Assembly: GCA_022843505.1 (NCBI GenBank)
Contig: JALHNN010000018.1
Location: 1-14,847, forward strand
Source: Sulfuritalea sp.
GTDB taxonomy: Bacteria > Pseudomonadota > Gammaproteobacteria > Burkholderiales > Rhodocyclaceae
Length of the DNA: 14,847 nucleotides
Direction: 5' to 3'
This document shows positions 7,569 through 12,933 of this stretch, piece by piece; the stretch's first letter is position 1, and each line of letters opens with the position of its first letter. Both the position numbers and the translations under genes were made by a program. The notes below the pieces were generated by a model. It saw nothing but the letters and a program-made list of their open reading frames with translations, did not search any database and was not told the DNA's origin.

Positions 7569-7608
7569 GGAATGTTCGGGGGGAAAGGATGCGTTGGAGC
7601 GCCGTTAC

Positions 7609-8055
7609 TCAACGTTTGGCTGGCTTCTCGGAAATGAACTCCAGATTGCCGTTCCTGATTTCGAAACGACCGAGGGGGTCGCCGGGATGCGGTGGCGGAG
7701 CCTTGTAGACCTGGAAGTCGCAATTGCGCAATTCCGTGACATACCAGCGCTTGCCGGCATTGAGTATATAGACGCCGGGCTCGGGGCGGAATACCTTGAG
7801 TTGGAAACCGTCTTCGGTCAGGCCCTCCAGGGCATGGCGCTTCTGGCAGCGCGGCGAGGCGGCGGAAACCAGCGTCGATTTCCAGGGCCCGGCGAGGTAA
7901 CTCTGCTCGCGAACCACGGAAAGCGTCAGTCCGCCGCCTTCGTCGAGATAGGCGAACTGATTGCCGCCGCAGGCGGCGAGCAAGGGCAAGGCGCAGAGCG
8001 CAAGCCACCATCCCTTCCACCCTGCAACCGCAGTTGTCCCTGTTCGGCGTTTCAT
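7609..8055 (-). CDS. Small hypothetical lipoprotein
   Basis: 148 residues from the ATG at 8055. A GTG 33 bases further upstream is possible, but the ATG gives a normal signal peptide: basic MKRRTGTT, a hydrophobic core WWLALCALP, then lipobox LLAAC with Cys29 as the predicted lipidation site. The next residues are Gly-Gly-Asn, without Asp at +2, so outer-membrane sorting is the default expectation in Gram-negative bacteria. The mature part is about 120 residues and predicted mostly beta (FAYLDEGGGLTLSVVRE, GVYILNAGKRWYVTELRNC). It contains two further cysteines (SPRCQK and LRNCDF) that could pair. I do not recognise a family. It follows the carbonic anhydrase gene by 95 bp on the same strand and precedes the HD-GYP gene. 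Confidence 0.7.
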   Translation of the reverse strand: MKRRTGTTAVAGWKGWWLALCALPLLAACGGNQFAYLDEGGGLTLSVVREQSYLAGPWKSTLVSAASPRCQKRHALEGLTEDGFQLKVFRPEPGVYILNAGKRWYVTELRNCDFQVYKAPPPHPGDPLGRFEIRNGNLEFISEKPAKR

Positions 8056-8085
8056 GATCTTTGCGTTTCCGAGGCTTGCCCGATT

Positions 8086-8100
8086 CACCGCGTTGCGGTG
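8086..8100. repeat. Perfect inverted repeat upstream of the lipoprotein gene
   Basis: CACCGC-AAC-GCGGTG (minus strand) has a 6-bp stem with a 3-nt loop. It lies in the 95-bp gap between the carbonic anhydrase stop (8151) and the lipoprotein start (8055). Without a T-tract it is not a standard terminator. It could be a leader hairpin, an operator or chance. Confidence 0.3.
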
Positions 8101-8150
8101 GGAATCTGCTCAAAGGTCGCTACTTTAACCGACAGCTGCGCCGCTTTCCA

Positions 8151-9704
8151 TCAGCGGGTTTCCTTGATCAGCCGGCCATTGACGGCCTGTATCGGTCGGG
8201 CATTGCTGCGGAAGACCCGCGAAAAGATCGCCACCTGCTCGCTTGCCACCTGCACCGGCTGCTTGAGCACCATCCACAGCACACCCTCGGTGCAGGGCGG
8301 CGTCGTCAGCGAACCCATGTAGGTCCAGTAGGCGCGGTTGTCCGGCAACAGCATGGCCGGATCGATGGCCACCTCGGGCGCCATCTCCGTGTTCTGTTCC
8401 AGCGGCAGGTTGTCGAGCAGGGTCTGGATCAGCGGATGGTCGGCGCCCTTCTCCAGCAGCACCGCGACCACCGCAAGCTGGCCTTCGTCGTTGCGGTGCA
8501 CGAGGTGCACGGACATGTCGTAGCTGCGCCCATTGACCCGCTCTTCGGCGGGCCGGTGGAAATGGAACTGCTGCAGCGCATAGCGCTTGCCCATTACCGT
8601 CAGGCTGGAACCCTCGCCGAGGTTGACCTGCACGGCATGCCCGGTATCTACGATGCGGAATTGCATCGGCTTGTAGTCGAAACGGATGGCCTCGAGATTG
8701 ACCCGGATGCCATCGCGAATGTCGATCGGCGACTGGCGCTTGCCGGCTGTGCAGGCGGCGTAATCCGCGCGCAGCCTGGCCCAGTTGGCGGGGCCGGTTT
8801 CGCCCTCGTAGGACCATTGGCGATGCAGTTGTGCGGCCGGATTGTCCGCCTCGCCGGCGTAGGCCGCAGGCTTCGAGGCCTTTTTGCGGGTGTTGCGCGG
8901 CGGCCCCGAGTTGGCATAGTGCAGTTCGCGGATGCGCTTCTCGCTCAGGGCCTCGACCTCCCGTGCCTCCACCCTGGCTCTCGTCGGCCGCGCGGGAACC
9001 GCGGCCGGCCTCGCCGCCGCCGCCGCCGTCGCCGGCGGCTTGGCGGATCCCTCCTGCGCCTTCGCCTCGCCCCGCAGCGCGGCTGCCTGGGCGTCGGCCT
9101 GCGCCAGCGCCGCCTTGTCGATCAGGGGCAATTGAATCAGCCGGGGTTTGTCGCCGGACGCGGAATCGGCAACGGGAAAAGCCCTGGCGGCTTCCGTATC
9201 GCCCGCCTTGCGCAGGTCGGCATGCATGGCCACCGGTCGCTCGCCGCCCGCCGCCAGTAGCGGATCATCGCCCGGCGGCGGCGGCGGCCGCGTCCCTGCC
9301 CTCGGTTCGGCTTCCTGACTCCGGCAGGCAACGGCCATCAGGCGCTCGTCAAGGCTGCCGACCTGAACCGCATTGGCGCGCCGGCGGACAACCTCCTCTT
9401 CACGTACCAGACTCTCCCCGAGGAAATAGGCCCGCCGCAAGGTGGTGAAGCGGCGCTGCCCGCAATCGTAGAGATTCTGGGCGCGAATCGTGTCGTATTC
9501 GCCGCCGGCGGCGACGGCGCGGTCCAGCCTGACCCGGCTCCAGGCGGTGACGCCGTCGAAACCGCCGGCGATGCTCGCGCGATCGATTTCGACGGTCTCC
9601 CTGGTTCCGGCATGGACCGTGCGCCATGAATTCGCGGCGCCGGCCGAACCCGACAGGGACGTCGCCATGGCGAGTGCAAGCAGCAGTATGCGGCTGGAGG
9701 ACAT
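8151..9704 (-). CDS. Secreted alpha-type carbonic anhydrase fused to an N-terminal adhesin-E-like domain
   Basis: 517 residues. A signal peptide covers 1-23/24 (hydrophobic core ILLLALAMA, cleavage near SGSAGA). Residues about 25-128 resemble the small beta domain called surface-adhesin E-like: WRTVHAGTRETVEID, AQNLYDCGQRRF and MAVACR, with Cys81 and Cys127 likely paired. Residues 130-290 are an Ala/Pro/Arg-rich linker. Residues about 295-515 form an alpha-carbonic anhydrase that interconverts CO2 and bicarbonate: QSPIDI (324-329), proton-shuttle-type His356 (DTGHAV), zinc ligands His381, His383 (QFHFH) and His400 (VHLVH), LTTPPC at 466-471, and Cys318/Cys471 matching the bacterial disulfide pair. 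The catalytic set appears complete. Usual bacterial alpha enzymes have about 250 residues, so the N-terminal half is an addition. It should act in the periplasm. It lies 84 bp downstream of fliE with a hairpin between, so it may be separately transcribed. Confidence 0.92.
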   Translation of the reverse strand: MSSSRILLLALAMATSLSGSAGAANSWRTVHAGTRETVEIDRASIAGGFDGVTAWSRVRLDRAVAAGGEYDTIRAQNLYDCGQRRFTTLRRAYFLGESLVREEEVVRRRANAVQVGSLDERLMAVACRSQEAEPRAGTRPPPPPGDDPLLAAGGERPVAMHADLRKAGDTEAARAFPVADSASGDKPRLIQLPLIDKAALAQADAQAAALRGEAKAQEGSAKPPATAAAAARPAAVPARPTRARVEAREVEALSEKRIRELHYANSGPPRNTRKKASKPAAYAGEADNPAAQLHRQWSYEGETGPANWARLRADYAACTAGKRQSPIDIRDGIRVNLEAIRFDYKPMQFRIVDTGHAVQVNLGEGSSLTVMGKRYALQQFHFHRPAEERVNGRSYDMSVHLVHRNDEGQLAVVAVLLEKGADHPLIQTLLDNLPLEQNTEMAPEVAIDPAMLLPDNRAYWTYMGSLTTPPCTEGVLWMVLKQPVQVASEQVAIFSRVFRSNARPIQAVNGRLIKETR

Positions 9705-9763
9705 GAGTATTCCGTGCGGTATCCGATCCGATTACGGCATCGTCAGCGGATTCTTGACGCCCC

Positions 9764-9780
9764 GGCCGCCAAACGCGGCC
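9764..9780 (-). terminator. GC hairpin directly after fliE
   Basis: On the minus strand GGCCGC-GTTTG-GCGGCC gives a perfect 6-bp stem with a 5-nt loop, starting 9 bases after the fliE stop codon. No T-run follows (next bases CGGGGCG), so termination would be weak or partial. Its position suggests separation of fliE from the carbonic anhydrase gene or protection of the fliE message. Confidence 0.4.
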
Positions 9781-9788
9781 CTATCGCA

Positions 9789-10118
9789 TCAGACCTGGAT
9801 GTTCATGATGTCTTGATACGCCGACACCAGGCGGTTGCGCACCTGAACCATCTGCTGGAAGGAAAGGCTGGCCTTCTGCAGGTTGATCATGACCTCCTGA
9901 AGGTTAACATCGCTTTGCCCGCTGGAAAAATCATCCGCCATCTTCCGCGCATCGACCTGGGCGGCGCTGACCTGGTCGATGGTGGTTTTCAGCACCTCAG
10001 CGAAATCCGGACCGCCGGCAGGCACCTGCCCCGCCGCCGGGCCCTTGCCCCCGGCCAGGGCGGATGCCGACTTCAGCTCGGCCAGCATCTGTTCAATCTG
10101 TCGTGTGTCTATGGCCAT
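9789..10118 (-). CDS. fliE: Flagellar hook-basal body protein FliE
   Basis: 109 residues from the ATG at 10118, chosen because GAGGGG (10124-10129) lies 5 nt before it and because FliE is normally about 105-115 residues. FliE joins the MS ring to the proximal rod and is an early substrate of the flagellar type III export apparatus. The C-terminal half carries the family pattern: FAEVLKTTIDQVSAAQ, then VNLQEVMINLQKASLSFQ and the terminal MVQVRNRLVSAYQDIMNIQV. The N-terminal 35 residues are Gly/Ala/Pro-rich and variable, as usual. A perfect sigma-54 promoter lies just upstream. The gene follows flrC and is on the strand opposite to fliF, a divergent fliE/fliF arrangement as in Escherichia coli but with flrBC placed between them. 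Confidence 0.95.
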   Translation of the reverse strand: MAIDTRQIEQMLAELKSASALAGGKGPAAGQVPAGGPDFAEVLKTTIDQVSAAQVDARKMADDFSSGQSDVNLQEVMINLQKASLSFQQMVQVRNRLVSAYQDIMNIQV

Positions 10119-10154
10119 GACGACCCCTCGCTGTTGTGCACCTGGCGTCATCAA

Positions 10155-10170
10155 TGCAATCGACGTGCCA
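10155..10170 (-). promoter_or_regulatory. Sigma-54 (RpoN) promoter of fliE
   Basis: The minus strand reads TGGCACGTCGATTGCA, a perfect match to TGGCACG-N4-TTGCW with GG and GC in correct -24/-12 spacing. The predicted transcription start is near 10144, giving a leader of about 25 nt to the fliE ATG. The element begins 9 bases after the stop codon of the displaced flrC frame (10179). The activator is most likely FlrC, encoded immediately upstream, as for class III flagellar genes in Vibrio and Pseudomonas. Confidence 0.85.
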
Positions 10171-10178
10171 GCCCTCGA

Positions 10179-10286
10179 TCATGGCGGGTCTTCGTCGCCC
10201 GGAATGGCAAATCCCTCGCCGCGATACTGGTTCAGCTTATAGCGCAGCGTCCGCTCGGAAATGCCGAGTATGGCGACCGCCTTCTT
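10179..10286 (-). other. flrC: Displaced C-terminal coding segment of flrC (HTH region in shifted frame)
   Basis: Read from 10286 on the minus strand in the frame offset from the annotated flrC, this segment encodes KKAVAILGISERTLRYKLNQ followed by YRGEGFAIPGDEDPP and a TGA at 10179-10181. That is the second half of the Fis-type helix-turn-helix that ends NtrC-family activators and follows directly on GGSR at the end of the good frame. A single missing base near 10286-10289 (for example CGCAAG read as CGAAG) explains it. Restored, FlrC would have 461 residues. Confidence 0.85.
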
Positions 10287-11563
10287 CGCGAGCCGCCGAC
10301 CCGGGCCAGCACGTCCTGGATGTGCTGCCGTTCCAGGGTCTTCATGTCCGGCGCCGCGCCAGCACCCGCCGCGGCAGGAGTCGGCGCCGGCGGTACGGCG
10401 ATGGCCGGGCCGATCGCATCGGGAATCTCCGCGATCGGGGCGGAATCGGGCAAAGGCAGGGCATCGGCTTCGATGACGTCGCCGGCCTCGAGGATCAGCG
10501 CGCGCTGCACCACGTTCTCCAGTTCCCTTACGTTGCCTGGCCAGGCGTAGGTCTGCAGCCTCTGCTCGGCACCGGCGGCAAATTTTGCCGCCCGGTTTGC
10601 CGCTGCGGCAAACTGTGCCAGGGCCTTGCGCGCCAGCGGCACGATGTCGCCCGGCCGCTCCCGCAGCGCGGGAATTTCCAGCGGAAAGACGTTCAGGCGG
10701 TAAAAGAGGTCTTCGCGAAACCGTCCGGCGCGCACTTCCGCGGCCATGTCGCGGTTGGAAGTCGCCAGGACACGGATGTCCAGCGCCACCGGCTTCTTGC
10801 CGCCGACCCGGTCCACTTCGCGTTCCTGCAGCACCCGCAGCAATTTGGCCTGCAGGCCGAGCGGCATCTCGGAAATCTCGTCCAGCAGCAAGGTGCCGCC
10901 GTTGGCCTGCTCGAACTTGCCTGCCTGGGCAGCCTGGGCACCGGTGAAGGCGCCCTTTTCGTGCCCGAACAGCGTGGCCTCCAAAAGGTTGTCCGGGATC
11001 GCCGCGCAGTTGATGGCGATGAAAGGGCCGCCCGCACGCGCCGACTGGTCGTGGATGTAGCGCGCAAACACCTCTTTGCCGACCCCGGATTCGCCGGTCA
11101 GCATCACCGTGGCGTCGGTGCGCGCGACACGCGATGCCAGGAGCAACGTGGTGCGGGTCTTGGCATCCTGCGCGACGACGCCGGCGGCCGGCGCCGGCGG
11201 GGTCGCATACCGCTCGATCTGCTGCAACAGCGCTTTGGGCTCGAAGGGCTTGAGCATGAAATCGCAGGCGCCGCCGCGCATCGCCGACACGGCCTTGTCC
11301 ACATCGCCGAACGCCGTCATCAGCAGCACCGGCAGCCCGGGCAGGCGGTTGCGGATCTCGCCCAGCAGCGTCAGCCCGTCCATCGGGCTCATCCGCAGGT
11401 CGGATACCACCATGTTGTAGCCCTTGCGTTTCAGCGCTTCCAGCGCCGCCGGCCCGCCGTCGGCAACGTCGGCATCATGGCCGGCGGTTTCCAGGGTGAC
11501 CTGCAAGGCGTCGCGCAGGGCTTCGTCGTCCTCGACGACAAGAATGCTCAGTTTTTCCGACAT
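10232..11563 (-). CDS. flrC: FlrC/FleR-type sigma-54-dependent flagellar response regulator, frameshifted at the C-terminus
   Basis: As read, 443 residues from the ATG at 11563. Receiver domain 1-120: acidic pocket Glu11/Asp12, phospho-acceptor Asp55 (VVSDLRM), Thr83 and Lys105. AAA+ domain about 130-365: Walker A GESGVGKE (157-164), the sigma-54-contacting GAFTGA loop (204-209), Walker B GGTLLLDE (222-229), and FREDLFYRLNVF with the arginine-finger region (282-293). The Fis-type DNA-binding domain begins MKTLERQHIQDVLARVGGS (407-425), then loses its frame and ends in an unrelated SRRRRSPYSAFPSGRCAIS tail. The correct helix-turn-helix continues in the next frame to 10179. The truncated form would lack the recognition helix; ATPase and sigma-54 contact should survive. 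It overlaps flrB by 16 bp, indicating a coupled two-component pair. Activated FlrC would switch on sigma-54 basal-body promoters such as those of fliE and fliF. Confidence 0.93.
   Translation of the reverse strand: MSEKLSILVVEDDEALRDALQVTLETAGHDADVADGGPAALEALKRKGYNMVVSDLRMSPMDGLTLLGEIRNRLPGLPVLLMTAFGDVDKAVSAMRGGACDFMLKPFEPKALLQQIERYATPPAPAAGVVAQDAKTRTTLLLASRVARTDATVMLTGESGVGKEVFARYIHDQSARAGGPFIAINCAAIPDNLLEATLFGHEKGAFTGAQAAQAGKFEQANGGTLLLDEISEMPLGLQAKLLRVLQEREVDRVGGKKPVALDIRVLATSNRDMAAEVRAGRFREDLFYRLNVFPLEIPALRERPGDIVPLARKALAQFAAAANRAAKFAAGAEQRLQTYAWPGNVRELENVVQRALILEAGDVIEADALPLPDSAPIAEIPDAIGPAIAVPPAPTPAAAGAGAAPDMKTLERQHIQDVLARVGGSRRRRSPYSAFPSGRCAIS
10574..10592. repeat. Perfect 19-nt palindrome inside flrC (A)
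   Basis: GGCGGCAAA-T-TTTGCCGCC has 9-bp arms and a one-base centre, located within the coding sequence between the AAA+ domain core and the WPGNVREL sensor-2 motif. It adjoins palindrome B (2 bases apart) and carries the same GCGGCAAA core. The encoded residues are Ala/Phe-rich (NRAAKFAAGA). Confidence 0.7.
10595..10613. repeat. Perfect 19-nt palindrome inside flrC (B)
   Basis: GTTTGCCGC-T-GCGGCAAAC has 9-bp arms and a one-base centre. Together with palindrome A, the octamer GCGGCAAA or its complement occurs four times within 40 bases. The encoded residues are QFAAAANR. It could be chance from repeated Phe-Ala-Ala codons, a stem-loop in the flrC message, or a protein-binding site. Confidence 0.7.
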
Positions 11564-12765
11564 GGCAGGCTGACAGTGAATTCGGCCCCGCGGCCAGGGC
11601 TGGAAACGACATCGATGCTGCCGCCATGGGCGCACACGACACCGTGGGCGATGGCCAGTCCAAGGCCCGTGCCATCGCTGCGCGTGGTGAAAAACGGCTG
11701 GAACAGGCGGTCGGCAGTCGCCTTCTCCATGCCCGGCCCGTTGTCGCGCACCGAGATGCGCACGACGCCTTCGTCGCGCCGCGCGGCGAGCTCGATGCGG
11801 GCGTCGGCGAGGCCATCGACGGCCTGAAGCGCATTCTCGAGCAGGCTGGTCAGGGCGCTGACCAGCGATTTGCGGGTTCCCGTCAGGCGAACGGCCCCGG
11901 TATCGTCGCGCACCTGAAGCCGCGAGCCGGTCCTGGCCAGCAGCGGCTCGAAATTCTGCGCCAGTTCGGCCAGCAATTCGGCCACGGCGAACCTCTCCTG
12001 CCCCAGCGCTTCGCCGCGGGCGAAAAGCAGCATGTCCTGGATCAGGTGTTCGATGTGCTTGAGGCGCGCCACGGTTTTCTGCGCCATGGCAGCGCGGCTG
12101 GCAGCCGCCAGCTCGGGATTTTCAAGGTTGCCGGCATACAGCAGCGCCGCCGCCAGGGGCGTGCGCAGCTGATGGGCCAGCTGGGCCGCCATTTCGCCCA
12201 TCGCCGCGAGGCGCTGGGTACGCTCGGCCCGCTCCTTGAGTTCCTGCGCTTCGGTAATGTCGTGCAGCAGGACGATGCGCCCGCCGGTAGCGCCCAGCGG
12301 GGTCACGTCCACCGCCAGATGGCGGTCGCGGGCGACAAATTCGCCAGGCGTTTCTCCGGGGACCAGGGTGTCACCGTAGATCGCCATCCAGCTGTCGCCA
12401 ACGCGTGCCGAGCCGAGAAACTCCTCGGCGGCCGGATTGATCTGCACCACGCTGCCGCCGTCGTCAAGCACCACGACCCCGGCAGGCAGTGCGTCCAGCA
12501 GCGTGCTGAGGCGTTCGGTGAGTGCCGCCTTTTCCAGGTACTGCTGGCGCAGCGCGCCGTTGGCGGCTTCCAGCTCGCCGGTCAGGCGCGCCATCTGTCC
12601 CTGCAATTCACTGTAGGCGCCGCTGAGCTCTTCCGAGGCGCGGCTGAAGATGCGGAAGGCTTCCGCCAGGCGCAGCGCCTCTTCCGGGGCCACGTGGCCG
12701 CCCGCTGCCGGCGCCTGCGGCGCGGCGGGAAGCTCGGCGGAAACGGCGGGCGCGGGGATCGGCAT
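11548..12765 (-). CDS. flrB: FlrB/FleS-type cytoplasmic sensor histidine kinase
   Basis: 405 residues with no membrane segment or signal peptide. Residues 1-25 are an Ala/Pro-rich tail and 27-90 a coiled coil. A PAS domain spans about 88-172 (LLDALPAGVVVLDDGGSVVQ, then VVQINPAAEEFLG). The HisKA dimerisation domain has the phospho-acceptor His198 in AHQLRTPL. The HATPase domain has the N-box LLENALQAVDG (Asn311), the G1 box DNGPGM (341-346) and the G2 box GTGLGL (365-370). It should phosphorylate Asp55 of FlrC. In Vibrio and Pseudomonas the FlrB/FleS kinase is cytoplasmic and responds to assembly of the flagellar base, consistent with the absence of a membrane domain. Start ATG at 12765 lacks a clear ribosome site, so the start is less certain than the rest. 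The upstream regulator flrA/fleQ is not in this window. Confidence 0.94.
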   Translation of the reverse strand: MPIPAPAVSAELPAAPQAPAAGGHVAPEEALRLAEAFRIFSRASEELSGAYSELQGQMARLTGELEAANGALRQQYLEKAALTERLSTLLDALPAGVVVLDDGGSVVQINPAAEEFLGSARVGDSWMAIYGDTLVPGETPGEFVARDRHLAVDVTPLGATGGRIVLLHDITEAQELKERAERTQRLAAMGEMAAQLAHQLRTPLAAALLYAGNLENPELAAASRAAMAQKTVARLKHIEHLIQDMLLFARGEALGQERFAVAELLAELAQNFEPLLARTGSRLQVRDDTGAVRLTGTRKSLVSALTSLLENALQAVDGLADARIELAARRDEGVVRISVRDNGPGMEKATADRLFQPFFTTRSDGTGLGLAIAHGVVCAHGGSIDVVSSPGRGAEFTVSLPCRKN

Positions 12766-12797
12766 GGGGCCGGATGATGGCAGAATCGGCGGCGGGC

Positions 12798-12813
12798 CAC
12801 AAGAAAAGCGCCA
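12798..12813 (-). promoter_or_regulatory. Degenerate sigma-54-like element facing flrB
   Basis: The minus strand reads TGGCGCTTTTCTTGTG. It has TGGC, C and TTG at the right spacing for sigma-54, but the normally invariant -12 GC is GT. It lies 33 bp upstream of the flrB ATG, back-to-back with the good sigma-54 site for fliF. In Vibrio, flrBC is sigma-54/FlrA-dependent, so a weak site is plausible. The -12 mismatch argues for caution. Confidence 0.3.
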
Positions 12814-12823
12814 GCCGATATGC

Positions 12824-12838
12824 CGGCAAAAATTGCCG
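12824..12838. promoter_or_regulatory. Inverted repeat midway between divergent flrB and fliF promoters, possible operator
   Basis: CGGCAA-AAA-TTGCCG, with 6-bp arms and a 3-bp centre, sits 10 bp from the inner edge of the flrB-side sigma-54-like element and 8 bp from the fliF sigma-54 site. It is the most symmetric element in this 168-bp divergent intergenic region. The half-site CGGCAA also occurs in the two palindromes inside flrC. It could bind a regulator acting on both directions; which one is unknown. Confidence 0.4.
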
Positions 12839-12846
12839 CTTCTTTG

Positions 12847-12862
12847 TGGAACCGCTCTTGCT
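12847..12862 (+). promoter_or_regulatory. Sigma-54 (RpoN) promoter of fliF
   Basis: TGGAACCGCTCTTGCT matches TGGCACG-N4-TTGCW at all positions except the C to A at position 4 and G to C at position 7. The -24 GG and -12 GC are exactly spaced. The predicted start is near 12873, leaving a leader of about 60 nt before the fliF ATG. It likely drives fliF-fliG and onwards and is expected to depend on an NtrC-type activator, FlrC or FlrA. Confidence 0.8.
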
Positions 12863-12933
12863 TGGGCAGGCCATACTGCGCACGCGGGTGAATCGACCCG
12901 AAACGTAAGGGCAGACAGGAATCCCCAGAGAAC

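Noticed and set aside
9000..9045. GCC/GCG triplet run in the carbonic anhydrase gene as a regulatory or CRISPR-like repeat
   Set aside because: It encodes the Ala/Pro-rich linker of the protein and is simple codon repetition without spacers.
9700..9760. GG-N10-GC pattern upstream of the carbonic anhydrase gene as a sigma-54 promoter
   Set aside because: Only the GG and GC dinucleotides match; TTGC and the CAC block are absent, which is expected by chance at this GC content.
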